NCBI GenBank assembly: GCA_900317855.1
Contig: ONIG01000026.1
Location: 1 to 32,560 of the forward strand
Length of the DNA stretch: 32,560 bases
Direction: 5' to 3'
Source: an uncultured Eubacteriales bacterium
Lineage (GTDB): Bacteria > Bacillota > Clostridia > Oscillospirales > Oscillospiraceae
Position numbers and translations under genes: made by a program. Below are positions 13,603 through 21,226 of the stretch, piece by piece. Numbering within the stretch: position 1 is the stretch's first letter; each line of letters begins with the position of its first letter. The notes beneath the pieces were generated by a model. The model was not told the origin of the DNA and searched no databases. It was given only the letters and a program-made list of their open reading frames with translations.

Positions 13603-14707
13603 GCTCCGCCGCCTCCTTCTTTGCCGGCTTGCGGAAGCTCAGCCGGTAGGTGATGAAAAACTCACAGCCGATGATGAAGAAAATGATGATGCCGCTGAGG
13701 ATATCGGCGAACGACTGGTTGAGGCCGAACACGGTCGAGATCTCGCCCGCGCCGCGGTCGAGGAACACGAGCAGGAAGCTCGTGAAGATCATGCCGAGCG
13801 GGTTGAACTTGGCCAGCCATGAGACCATGACGGCCGTGAAGCCCTGGCCGCCGGCGATGGTGGTCGTGATCGTGTGGTCGGTGCCGGACACGAGCAGCAC
13901 GCCCGCGATGCCGCACAGCGCGCCGGACAGCAGCATCGTGCGCACGATGACCTTGCCGACCTTGATGCCGACATAGCAGGCGGTGCGCTCGCTCTCGCCG
14001 ACGACAGAGATCTCATAGCCGTGCTTGCTGTAGTTGAGGTAGATGTAGACGAGCACGGTCAGCACCGCGACGACGAGGATCGTCAGCAGGTACTTGTAGC
14101 CGCCGATCTGCGGCAGCCAGCCGGCCTCGGTGCTCTGGTTGATGATGCCGACCTTGCCGGAGCCCTTCGGCGACTCCCAGACGATGACGAAATAGGCCAC
14201 GAGCTGTGTGGCGACGTAGTTCATCATGAGGGTGAAGAGCGTCTCGTTCGTGTTCCACTTGGCCTTGAAGATGGCGGGGATGACGGCCCAGACCGCGCCC
14301 GCGGCGATGCCGGCGGCGATGATGAGCACGATGAGCAGGGCGTTGGGCACCTTGTCGCCGAGGCAGATCATGCACGCCGCGGCGGCGAGGCCGCCGGCGA
14401 GCACCTGACCCTCGGCGCCAATGTTCCAGAAGCGCATCTTGAACGCGGGCGTCACGGCCAGCGAGATGCACAGCAGGATGGCGAGGTTCTGCCCCAGGAT
14501 CCAGATCTTGCGCGACGAGCCGAACGCGCCGCCGAACATGGTGCCGAACACCTTGAGCGGATTGAGGTGGGTGCACAGCGTCGTGATGAGCGCGCACAGC
14601 AGCAGCGCCAGCACGATGGCGATCGCGCGGATGCCCCAGGCCTGATACCAGGGCAGCGTGTCGCGCTTGACGATGTGGAACAGCGGTTCCCGGACTTTGT
14701 TATGCAT
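13595..14707 (-). CDS. ABC transporter permease, BMP/nucleoside type (NupP-like)
   Basis: 370-residue permease partner of the preceding entry. The N-terminus is cytosolic (MHNKVREPLFHIVKRD), followed by about eight to ten membrane segments. Family landmarks are FGSSRKIWILGQNLAILLCI, FKMRFWNIGAEGQVLAGGL and the ISVVGESERTACYVGIKVGK coupling loop. It overlaps the ATPase gene by 8 nt, and is equivalent to B. subtilis NupP. Together with NupQ it forms the heterodimeric channel for nucleoside import. Confidence 0.92.
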   Translation of the reverse strand: MHNKVREPLFHIVKRDTLPWYQAWGIRAIAIVLALLLCALITTLCTHLNPLKVFGTMFGGAFGSSRKIWILGQNLAILLCISLAVTPAFKMRFWNIGAEGQVLAGGLAAAACMICLGDKVPNALLIVLIIAAGIAAGAVWAVIPAIFKAKWNTNETLFTLMMNYVATQLVAYFVIVWESPKGSGKVGIINQSTEAGWLPQIGGYKYLLTILVVAVLTVLVYIYLNYSKHGYEISVVGESERTACYVGIKVGKVIVRTMLLSGALCGIAGVLLVSGTDHTITTTIAGGQGFTAVMVSWLAKFNPLGMIFTSFLLVFLDRGAGEISTVFGLNQSFADILSGIIIFFIIGCEFFITYRLSFRKPAKKEAAEHV

Positions 14708-16232
14708 GGGCTTCGTTCCCTCCCAACTGCGTCATCATCATGCCGACGTCGCGCTTCGTGGCGCCGCGGCCGGGGACGATGCCGCTGACCTTGCCGCCGC
14801 AGAGCACGAGGATGCGGTCGGCCAGCTCGAGCAGCACGTCGAGATCCTCGCCGACGTAGATCACGGCGACGCCGCGCTCCTTCTGCCGGTTGATGAGGTC
14901 ATAGATCGTGTAGGATGCGTTGATGTCCAGGCCGCGCACGGCGTAGGCCGTGAGCAGCACGGTGGGGGCGGAGGCGATCTCGCGGCCGACGAGCACCTTC
15001 TGCACGTTGCCGCCGCTCAGGCGGCGCACCGGCGTGGTCACGCCCGGGGTGTTGACGTCGAGCTCCTCGACGACGGTCTCGGCCAGCTTGCGCGGCGACT
15101 TGCGGTCGGTGAGGATGCCGCGGCCCTTGCGGAAGGAGCGGAGCATCATGTTGTCCGACAGGTCCATGTTGCCGACGAGGCCCATGCCGAGACGGTCCTC
15201 CGGCACGAAGGACAGCGCCACGCCCATCTCGGCAATGCGCAGCGGGTCCTTGCCGAGCAGCTCCTCGCGCGTGCCGTCGTCCTCGACGTAGCAGATGCTG
15301 CCGCTCTCCGTCGGCTGCAGACCGGCAATGGCCTCGAGCAGCTCCTTCTGGCCGCAGCCGGAGATGCCCGCGATGCCGAGGATCTCGCCGGAGTTGGCGG
15401 TGAAAGACACGTCGTCGAGCTTGACGATGCCGTCAATGCTGCGTACGGTGAGGTTCTTGACCTCGATGCGCGGCCTGGGGTCGACGGGGTCGGGCCGGGC
15501 GATGTTGAGCGTCACGGCGTGGCCGACCATCATGTTCGTCATTTCCTGCGCATTGGTGTCCTTCGTGAGCATGTCGCCCACGAACTGGCCGTGGCGCAGC
15601 ACGGCCACGCGGTCGCTCAGCGCCTCGACCTCGTGCATCTTGTGCGTGATGATGACGATGGCCTTGCCGTCGTCGCGCATGCTGCGCAGCACGGCGAAGA
15701 GCTTGTCCGTCTCCTGCGGGGTGAGCACGGCGGTCGGCTCGTCGAGGATGAGGATGTCCGCGCCGCGGTAGAGCGCCTTGACGATCTCGACCGTCTGCTT
15801 CTGGGACACGGACATATCGTAGATCTTCTGGTTCGGGTCGAGGTCGAAGCCGTAGCGCTCGCAGATGCTGCGGATGCGCGCGGCCGTGGCCTTGAGATCG
15901 AGCTTTTCATCGAGGCCGAGCGTGATGTTTTCAGCGGCGGTGAAGACGTCGACCAGCTTGAAGTGCTGGTGGATCATGCCGATGCCATAGCGGTAGGCAT
16001 CGCGCGGGGAGCGGATGACGACCTCCTCGCCGTCGATGAGGATCTGTCCCTCGTCGGGGAAGTAAATGCCCGAGAGCATGTTCATGAGCGTGGTCTTGCC
16101 GCTGCCGTTTTCGCCGAGCAGCGCCAGGATCTCGCCCCGGTAGATATCGAGCCAGACGCGGTCATTGGCGACGACGGAGCCGAAGCGCTTGGTGATGTCG
16201 CGCATTTTGACCGCTGCGATCTTGTTATCCAA
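14700..16232 (-). CDS. ABC transporter ATP-binding protein, BMP/nucleoside type (NupO-like)
   Basis: 510-residue protein with two fused nucleotide-binding domains. Domain 1 has Walker A GENGSGKTT (40-48), the family's altered signature MSVSQKQTVEIVKAL and Walker B ILILDEPTAVL. Domain 2 is degenerate, as usual in the RbsA/NupO type: GISGCGQKELLEAIAG in place of Walker A, with a canonical LSGGN signature. Its Walker B reads VLLTAYAVRGLDI where relatives usually have ..AAQPTRGLD. The start codon is TTG at 16232, chosen for GGGAGGG about 9 nt upstream. The role is to power uptake by the two permeases. It follows the binding-protein gene after a 115-nt gap with a hairpin. Confidence 0.92.
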   Translation of the reverse strand: MDNKIAAVKMRDITKRFGSVVANDRVWLDIYRGEILALLGENGSGKTTLMNMLSGIYFPDEGQILIDGEEVVIRSPRDAYRYGIGMIHQHFKLVDVFTAAENITLGLDEKLDLKATAARIRSICERYGFDLDPNQKIYDMSVSQKQTVEIVKALYRGADILILDEPTAVLTPQETDKLFAVLRSMRDDGKAIVIITHKMHEVEALSDRVAVLRHGQFVGDMLTKDTNAQEMTNMMVGHAVTLNIARPDPVDPRPRIEVKNLTVRSIDGIVKLDDVSFTANSGEILGIAGISGCGQKELLEAIAGLQPTESGSICYVEDDGTREELLGKDPLRIAEMGVALSFVPEDRLGMGLVGNMDLSDNMMLRSFRKGRGILTDRKSPRKLAETVVEELDVNTPGVTTPVRRLSGGNVQKVLVGREIASAPTVLLTAYAVRGLDINASYTIYDLINRQKERGVAVIYVGEDLDVLLELADRILVLCGGKVSGIVPGRGATKRDVGMMMTQLGGNEAHA

Positions 16233-16297
16233 TATGGTGTCCCTCCCGAAATGCCGGCGGACGCCGCACAGAGGCGGCGCGCTTTAAAGTACATATG

Positions 16298-16328
16298 AGG
16301 GAAGGCCTGGGTGTGACAGGCCTTCCCT
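16298..16328 (-). other. Intercistronic hairpin between the binding-protein and ATPase genes
   Basis: A 12-bp perfect stem (AGGGAAGGCCTG 16298-16309 / CAGGCCTTCCCT 16317-16328) lies 19 nt after the lipoprotein stop codon. No T run follows on the minus strand, so it is not a classic terminator. Such hairpins commonly protect the 3' end of the binding-protein message and raise its level over the downstream ABC subunits. Confidence 0.6.
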
Positions 16329-16346
16329 CTGCGGTAGATTCAGATA

Positions 16347-17561
16347 TCAGCTGCCAAAGTTCTGGTCAAGCAGGTTGATGCCGTCGATCTGCACATTGAA
16401 GTACGGAGCGGCGCGGAACTCGGACTCGTGGAAGTAGCCGTCCTTGATGGCCTCGGTATCGCCGGTGTTGTCGGCGTCGGTGTCGACATCGGCCATGTAG
16501 CTGGTCAGGGTCTCGCCCTTAACGGTGAAGGTGGAGATGTCAAAGACGTGCAGGGTGCCGTCCTCGAGCTGCTTGGTGACTTCGGCAATCTTCTCGGCAG
16601 TGCCCTTGGCAGCGACCTTCTCGTTGACATCGGTCAGCACGACGGAGCCGGTCTTGAGGGTGCCGGTCCAGTCGGAGTCGAGCGAGGTGCCGTCCTGGAC
16701 GGCCTTGATGACCATCTCATAGTACGGGGTCCAGTCGATGCGGGAGGAAACGATGAAGGTGTTCGGGCAGGCAGACTCGGTGCTGCCGTTGTAGGAGACG
16801 TTCGGGACGCCGGCCGTCTCGCAGGCGGTCGGAGCGCCCATGGAGTCGGCGTGCTGGCTGATGAGCTTGCAGCCGCCGGCGATGAGCTTGTTGGCAGCTT
16901 CCTTCTCGAGGGCCTCATCGTACCAGGAGCCGGTAAAGGTGACATCCATGGTCACGGTCGGGCACACGGACTTGGCGCCCAGATAGAAAGAGGTGTAGCC
17001 GGAGATGACTTCCGCGTAGGTGAAGGCACCAACGTAGCCCATCTTGGCCTGATCGGCGGTGAATTCACCGGCCTCGATCATCTCGTTGAGCTTCATACCG
17101 GCAGCGACGCCGGCGAGGTAGCGGCCTTCATAGATGGAGGCGAACGCATTGTGGTAGTTGCTGAGCTTCTCGGTGTGAGCCTTGGTGCCGGTGGCGTGGC
17201 AGAACTGCACGTCCTTGAACTCCTTGGCGGCCTGGATCATGAAGTCCTCGTGGCCGAAGCTGTCGGCGAAGACGACGTTGCAGCCGGCGTCCACGAGCTC
17301 GGCAGCGGCGTTGTAGCACTCCTGGCCCTCGGGGATGTTGGTCTTGATGATGTACTGATCCTCGCTCAGGCCGGCGTTCTTGCAGGCAGCCTTCGCGGCG
17401 TCGATGAAGTTCTTGTCGTAGGTGGAGTTCTCGTCATGCAGGCAGATGAAGCCGACCTTGATCTTGCTCTCGGCTTTGTCGCCGCCCTCGGTCTTGCTGC
17501 CGCAGGCGCACAGTGCGAACACCATGACGAGCGCGAGCAGCATCGAAACGAACTTTTTCAT
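16347..17561 (-). CDS. BMP family ABC transporter substrate-binding lipoprotein (purine nucleoside)
   Basis: 404-residue exported lipoprotein. A signal peptide of about 19 residues ends in the lipobox LCAC with the acylated cysteine at 20, followed by a short polar linker and the BMP domain (KIKVGFICLHDENSTYDKNFIDAA onward). Landmarks are the VVFADSFGHED and FCHATGTKAH segments and the C-terminal substrate cleft. BMP/PnrA proteins bind nucleosides. The guanine-class riboswitch in its leader, and xpt next door, argue for guanosine/inosine-type substrates. Codon use looks more biased than in the neighbours, suiting high expression. GAGGGAGAG precedes the ATG at 17561. Confidence 0.93.
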   Translation of the reverse strand: MKKFVSMLLALVMVFALCACGSKTEGGDKAESKIKVGFICLHDENSTYDKNFIDAAKAACKNAGLSEDQYIIKTNIPEGQECYNAAAELVDAGCNVVFADSFGHEDFMIQAAKEFKDVQFCHATGTKAHTEKLSNYHNAFASIYEGRYLAGVAAGMKLNEMIEAGEFTADQAKMGYVGAFTYAEVISGYTSFYLGAKSVCPTVTMDVTFTGSWYDEALEKEAANKLIAGGCKLISQHADSMGAPTACETAGVPNVSYNGSTESACPNTFIVSSRIDWTPYYEMVIKAVQDGTSLDSDWTGTLKTGSVVLTDVNEKVAAKGTAEKIAEVTKQLEDGTLHVFDISTFTVKGETLTSYMADVDTDADNTGDTEAIKDGYFHESEFRAAPYFNVQIDGINLLDQNFGS

Positions 17562-17624
17562 TCTCAGCTCTCCCTCTAATTTTATTAAATTTATTTATCT
17601 GCATTGCTTGCGCAAAGAAGATAC

Positions 17625-17670
17625 AAAAAAACATTGGCAGGGGCTGGCCTTACGGCGCTCCTGCCAATGT
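17625..17670 (-). terminator. Riboswitch-controlled terminator
   Basis: An 11-bp perfect stem (ACATTGGCAGG 17631-17641 / CCTGCCAATGT 17660-17670, minus-strand loop of 18 nt) is followed by seven T (17625-17631) on the minus strand. It lies about 50 nt downstream of the purine aptamer and 63 nt before the lipoprotein start, making an OFF switch. An intermediate hairpin (GGGAGATG.. with ..CATCTTCCC, about 17676-17703) sits between and may be part of the switching structure. Confidence 0.9.
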
Positions 17671-17719
17671 GGAACCGGGAAGATGCCGGTACGGCCATCT
17701 CCCGCGGGGAATTTCACAT

Positions 17720-17782
17720 CGATAGTCCGGCAATTTACGGTGCCGGGTAGAAACGCCAAGCCATATCCTTTGGTATATATCG
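17720..17782 (-). promoter_or_regulatory. Purine (guanine-class) riboswitch aptamer
   Basis: The minus strand contains all conserved parts of the purine aptamer in order. P1 is CGATA...TATCG. The L2 loop is GGATATGG. J2/3 is GTTTCTACC (17746-17754). P3 is CCGGCA/TGCCGG with loop CCGTAAAT. J3/1 is GGACTATCG. The specificity base is C (17725, equivalent to C74 of xpt), which selects guanine/hypoxanthine over adenine; the U51-type J2/3 argues against the 2'-deoxyguanosine variant. The expression platform is the terminator at 17625. A possible -35 TTGACA lies at 17847-17852 with a weak -10 (TAACGT, 17 nt spacing). A leader hairpin (TCCCGC/GCGGGA) lies between promoter and aptamer. Confidence 0.96.
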
Positions 17783-17915
17783 ACTGCTATTTACGATTGC
17801 TCCCGCAGCGCGGGAACACTTATACGTTACCATGGGCGAACGGGGTTGTCAACCGTCGAAATGAGCGAATTTCACACTTTTGAAACATTTTCCCCGTCGA
17901 TTTGCACAATGCCGC

Positions 17916-18488
17916 TCAGCAGAACACGATGCCGGTCTCGGGGTCCATGCTCTGCACGCGGGCGAGCGATTCCACGCGGTAGCCGCGCGCGCGGATGCGC
18001 GCACCGCCGGGCTGAAACGCCTTTTCCACCGCAATGCCGGCGCCGACCACGGTCGCGCCCGCGTTTTCAATGAGCGTGATGAGCCCGTCGAGCGCCGCGC
18101 CGTTGGCGAGGAAATCGTCGATGACGAGCACGCGGTCGCTCGGCGAGAGGTACTCGCGCGAGATGCGGATGGTGTTGTCATTGCCGTGCGTGAACGAGTG
18201 CACGACCGTCGTGTACGCATCGTCGGAGACGTTGCGGCTCTTGGTTTTCTTGGCGAACACGACTGGGCAGTCGAACACGAGCCCGGCCACGGCCGCGATG
18301 CCGATGCCGCTGGCCTCGATCGTGACGAGCTTGTTCACGCCGCAGCCGTCGAACAGCCGCTTCCATTCCTCCGCCATCGCCAGAAACAGCTTCGGGTCCA
18401 TCTGATGGTTCAGAAACCGGTCCACTTTCAGGATCTCGCTGGATTTGACCTCGCCCTCGGCGAGGATGCGCTGCTCGAGAAGCTGCAT
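17916..18488 (-). CDS. xpt: Xanthine phosphoribosyltransferase
   Basis: 190-residue type I phosphoribosyltransferase converting xanthine plus PRPP to XMP in purine salvage. The PRPP-binding motif is VLVIDDFLANGAA (120-132). The N-terminus LKVDRFLNHQMDPKL (20-34) and the FQPGG...GYRVESLARVQS end are the Xpt-specific blocks; length is close to B. subtilis Xpt (194). The ATG at 18488 follows a GGAGGATGGAG stretch and aligns with the family start. In B. subtilis xpt itself carries the guanine riboswitch; here the xpt leader is only about 35 nt and has none. The riboswitch sits downstream, before the transporter. No clear terminator separates the two, so xpt transcripts may run into the riboswitch. 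Confidence 0.95.
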   Translation of the reverse strand: MQLLEQRILAEGEVKSSEILKVDRFLNHQMDPKLFLAMAEEWKRLFDGCGVNKLVTIEASGIGIAAVAGLVFDCPVVFAKKTKSRNVSDDAYTTVVHSFTHGNDNTIRISREYLSPSDRVLVIDDFLANGAALDGLITLIENAGATVVGAGIAVEKAFQPGGARIRARGYRVESLARVQSMDPETGIVFC

Positions 18489-18525
18489 ATCGCTCCATCC
18501 TCCCACAATCAATAAGATGGTTTTT

Positions 18526-18554
18526 ATCGTAGCACCCGCGCCGGGCGCGCGCAA
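18526..18554 (-). promoter_or_regulatory. Promoter of xpt
   Basis: TTGCGC (18549-18554), 17 nt, TACGAT (18526-18531) on the minus strand. The leader is about 30-35 nt. Confidence 0.6.
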
Positions 18555-18613
18555 CCGTTTTTCGCAAAAAATCCGGCAAATTGCCGAATGGACGGTTTTT
18601 GTGCCGGACGCGG

Positions 18614-18642
18614 TTGACTTTCCCGTCGATGTGCGGTATCAT
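18614..18642 (+). promoter_or_regulatory. Promoter of the AbrB-like operon
   Basis: TTGACT (18614-18619), 17 nt, TATCAT (18637-18642). The start would be about 18649, inside the adjacent palindrome. Confidence 0.75.
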
Positions 18643-18645
18643 CGG

Positions 18646-18661
18646 TTCCTACAAGTAGGAA
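18646..18661. promoter_or_regulatory. Palindrome at the start site of the AbrB-like operon
   Basis: TTCCTACAAGTAGGAA is a perfect 7-bp dyad with a 2-nt spacer, placed at about -3 to +13 of the predicted transcript. The position is right for a repressor, most simply the AbrB-like product itself. Confidence 0.5.
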
Positions 18662-18693
18662 AAGTATGAATTTCTGCAACAGGAGGCGAGGCT

Positions 18694-18930
18694 ATGCCCG
18701 GAGGCAAGCACGTGCTCGGCCAGAGCCGCGACCGGCACATCTTCGGCACGGTGAAGGTCGGCGAAAAGGGCCAGATCGTGATCCCGAAGGAGGCGCGCAC
18801 GGTCTTTGGCATCCGCCCGGGGGACACGCTGCTCGTGCTCGGAGACGAGGCGCGCGGCATCGTGGTCACGCGGCCGGAGGTCATGCGCGACGTGGCCGCA
18901 AAAATTTTCGACGAATCTGACGAATCGTAA
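18694..18930 (+). CDS. AbrB/SpoVT-type DNA-binding protein
   Basis: 78-residue protein. Residues about 17-60 form a swapped-hairpin AbrB domain (FGTVKVGEKGQIVIPKEARTVFGIRPGDTLLVLGD), the dimeric fold of AbrB, SpoVT and MazE. No C-terminal effector domain is present, only a short acidic tail (KIFDESDES). AGGAGGCGAGG precedes the ATG at 18694. It is probably a transcriptional regulator of its own operon, which continues with the lyase 39 nt downstream. A MazE-type antitoxin is unlikely because no toxin gene follows. Confidence 0.9.
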   Translation: MPGGKHVLGQSRDRHIFGTVKVGEKGQIVIPKEARTVFGIRPGDTLLVLGDEARGIVVTRPEVMRDVAAKIFDESDES

Positions 18931-18948
18931 TTGGACGAATCGTAATTG
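18919..18948 (+). repeat. 15-bp tandem duplication at the end of the AbrB-like gene
   Basis: GACGAATCGTAATTG occurs twice head to tail (18919-18933, 18934-18948). A partial GACGAATC copy precedes it. The first copy contains the stop codon; the second lies in the spacer before the lyase RBS. It looks like replication slippage and changes only the spacer and the final DES residues. Confidence 0.8.
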
Positions 18949-18969
18949 TAATTAATAAGGAGAGGAACG

Positions 18970-20259
18970 ATGAATACAGAGTCCATGTACACCGCGCTCG
19001 GCATCACGCCGGCGGTGCACCGCTTCGGCGAGGAAGTGCTCGCCGGTCTGCGCGCGCGCTTTGACGAGATCGACCGCGTCGCGGAATACAACCAGTGCAA
19101 GGTCATCGGTGCGATGCAGAAAAACCGCGTCGACGCGACGCACTTTGCCGCCACCACGGGCTACGGCTACAACGACGCCGGGCGCGACAATCTCGAGCGC
19201 GTCTATGCCGACTGCTTCCACACCGAGGCCGCGCTCGTGCGCCCCCAGATCACCTGCGGCACGCACGCGCTGACCGTGGCGCTCAGCGCCAACCTGCTGC
19301 CCGGCGACACGCTGCTCAGCCCCGTCGGCGCGCCGTATGACACGCTCGAGGAGGTCATCGGCATCCGCCCGAGCGCCTGCTCGCTCAAGGAATACGGCGT
19401 GCACTACCGGCAGGTCGACCTGCTGCCGGACTACGGCTTTGACTATCCGGCCATCGAGCGGGCGCTGCGCGGCGGCGTGAAGCTCGTGACCATCCAGCGC
19501 TCGAAGGGCTACGCCACGCGCCCGACGTTCTCGGTCGCGCAGATCGGCGAGCTGATCGCGTTCTGCAAGCGCATCGACCCGAACGTCATCTGCATGGTCG
19601 ACAACTGCTACGGCGAGTTCGTCGAGACGATCGAGCCATCCGACCTCGGCGCGGACATGATCGTCGGCTCGCTTATCAAAAACCCCGGCGGTGGCCTCGC
19701 GCCCATCGGCGGCTACATCTGCGGCCGTCAGGATCTGGTCGACCGCTGCGCCTTCCGTCTGAGCGCCCCCGGCCTCGGGCAGGAGGTCGGCGCGAACCTC
19801 GGGCTCATGCCGGCGTTTTATCAGGGCTTCTTCCTCGCGCCGACCGTGACGGCCGGCGCGCTCAAGGGCGCGGTGTTCGCGGCGAATATCTACGAGCGGC
19901 TGGGCTTTCGCTGCATCCCGAACGCGACGGAGCCGCGGCACGACATCATCCAGTGCGTGGAGCTCGGCTCGCCGGAGCGCATGGTCGCCTTCTGCAAGGG
20001 CATCCAGGCGGCCGCGCCCGTAGACAGCTATGTCGACCCCATCCCCTGGGCCATGCCGGGCTACGATTCGGAGGTCATCATGGCCGCCGGCGCGTTCGTG
20101 CAGGGCTCGTCCATTGAGCTGTCGGCCGACGGGCCGATCCGCCCGCCCTACGCCGTGTATTTTCAGGGCGGCCTGACGTGGTATCACGCCAAACTCGGCA
20201 TCCTCATGAGCCTGCAGAAGCTCGTGGACACCGGACTTGTAACATTGGAGGAGAAATAA
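18970..20259 (+). CDS. Methionine gamma-lyase family protein (aluminium-resistance/YnbB type)
   Basis: 429-residue PLP-dependent enzyme of fold type I (Met_gamma_lyase family, PF06838, historically 'aluminium resistance protein', B. subtilis YnbB). The Schiff-base lysine is K237 in SLIKNPGGGLAP; the cofactor-contacting DNCYGEF is at 211-217. An early TGYGYNDAGRDNLERVYAD block (63-81) and GTHALTVALSANLLPGD (97-113) fit the family. It is probably a carbon-sulphur lyase; the true substrate is unproven. AAGGAGAGG precedes the ATG. It is the second gene of an operon with the AbrB-like regulator and an EamA transporter 3 nt downstream, suggesting regulated turnover and export of a sulphur amino acid or product. 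Confidence 0.9.
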   Translation: MNTESMYTALGITPAVHRFGEEVLAGLRARFDEIDRVAEYNQCKVIGAMQKNRVDATHFAATTGYGYNDAGRDNLERVYADCFHTEAALVRPQITCGTHALTVALSANLLPGDTLLSPVGAPYDTLEEVIGIRPSACSLKEYGVHYRQVDLLPDYGFDYPAIERALRGGVKLVTIQRSKGYATRPTFSVAQIGELIAFCKRIDPNVICMVDNCYGEFVETIEPSDLGADMIVGSLIKNPGGGLAPIGGYICGRQDLVDRCAFRLSAPGLGQEVGANLGLMPAFYQGFFLAPTVTAGALKGAVFAANIYERLGFRCIPNATEPRHDIIQCVELGSPERMVAFCKGIQAAAPVDSYVDPIPWAMPGYDSEVIMAAGAFVQGSSIELSADGPIRPPYAVYFQGGLTWYHAKLGILMSLQKLVDTGLVTLEEK

Positions 20260-20262
20260 AGT

Positions 20263-21186
20263 ATGTGGTTCTGGCTTTCCCTGATTGCCCTGCTGTGCTG
20301 GTCGGGCTCGGATCTGTTTTCGAAAATCGGCTGCCGCGACGCGGACGACAAGCTCGCGCACCTGAAGATGGTCATCGCCGTCGGCGTCGTCATGGGTCTG
20401 CACGCGGCGTATGAGATCTTCATCGGCGGCGTGAGCATCTCGTGGCACGTCATCTGGACGTACCTGCCCGTGTCGCTGCTGTATATTGTCTCGATGGCGC
20501 TCGGCTATATCGGCCTGCGCTATATCGAGCTGTCCATCTCGTCGCCGATCTGCAATGCTTCCGGCGCGGTGGTGGCGGTACTGTATCTGTGCTTCGGCGG
20601 GCTGGACGAGGATCTGACCGGCGGGATGCGCGTCATGGCGCTGGCCGCCGTGGCGCTCGTGTGTCTGGGCGTGATTGGACTCGGCGTGGTCGAGTCGCGC
20701 GAGGATGACGAGCTGCGCCGCGCGCGCCAGGCGGCCTCGAACTACCGCTATGCCAAGAGCTGGCTCGCGCTCGCTCTGCCGGTGGCCTACTGTCTGCTCG
20801 ACGCCGCCGGTACGTTTGCCGACAGCCTCGTGCTGCGAAGCCTCGACCCGGACTCGGCCAACTGCGCGTATGAGCTGACGTTCCTGTTTGCGGCCGTGGT
20901 GTCGTTCGTGTATGTCAAGTTCTTCCGGCACGACCGTTTCCTGCCCAAGCGCGAGGCGCCGAAATATATCGGCGCGCTCTTTGAGACGGCCGGTCAGTTC
21001 GCATACATCTACGCCATTGCAGACGAGGACCACGTCATGTACGCCGCACCCATCATCGCGGCCTACTGCGCCGCGTCCGTGCTCTGGAGCCGCATCTTCC
21101 TGCGCGAGAAGCTCTCGTGGCGGCACTATCTCATGCTGGTGCTGATCGTCATCGGTATCGTGCTGCTCGGCATCCTGGACCTGTAA
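20263..21186 (+). CDS. EamA/DMT superfamily transporter
   Basis: 307-residue membrane protein with about ten hydrophobic helices in two EamA-like halves. The first half (WLSLIALLCWSGSDLFSKIG..) ends in a GVIGLGVVES helix and a charged RARQAASNYRY loop. The second half ends YAAPIIAAYCAASVLWSRIFLREKLSWRHYLMLVLIVIGIVLLG, the classic C-terminal DMT motif. Such proteins usually export amino acids or metabolites. It starts 3 nt after the lyase stop, with GGAGGAG inside the lyase end, so the two are coupled. Substrate unknown. Confidence 0.85.
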   Translation: MWFWLSLIALLCWSGSDLFSKIGCRDADDKLAHLKMVIAVGVVMGLHAAYEIFIGGVSISWHVIWTYLPVSLLYIVSMALGYIGLRYIELSISSPICNASGAVVAVLYLCFGGLDEDLTGGMRVMALAAVALVCLGVIGLGVVESREDDELRRARQAASNYRYAKSWLALALPVAYCLLDAAGTFADSLVLRSLDPDSANCAYELTFLFAAVVSFVYVKFFRHDRFLPKREAPKYIGALFETAGQFAYIYAIADEDHVMYAAPIIAAYCAASVLWSRIFLREKLSWRHYLMLVLIVIGIVLLGILDL

Positions 21187-21201
21187 GCGTTGATCAAACC
21201 C

Positions 21202-21226
21202 GCGGCCGCCCTGACCGGGCGGCCGC
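21202..21226 (+). terminator. GC-rich hairpin after the EamA gene
   Basis: A 10-bp stem (GCGGCCGCCC 21202-21211 / GGGCGGCCGC 21217-21226, loop TGACC) lies 16 nt past the stop codon. It lacks a T run and merges into the first copy of the 149-bp repeat, so termination is possible but not typical. Confidence 0.4.

Noticed and set aside
18489..18660. Purine riboswitch before xpt
   Set aside because: Only a short leader after the promoter at 18526-18554, with no aptamer motifs.
18694..20259. AbrB-like protein as a MazE-type antitoxin
   Set aside because: The following gene is a 429-residue PLP enzyme, not a MazF/PIN toxin, and the domain fits a transcriptional regulator.
18952..21126. Long minus-strand open frame opposite the lyase and EamA genes
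   Set aside because: Shadow frame with biased R/H/D composition; the plus-strand genes have family motifs and SD sites.
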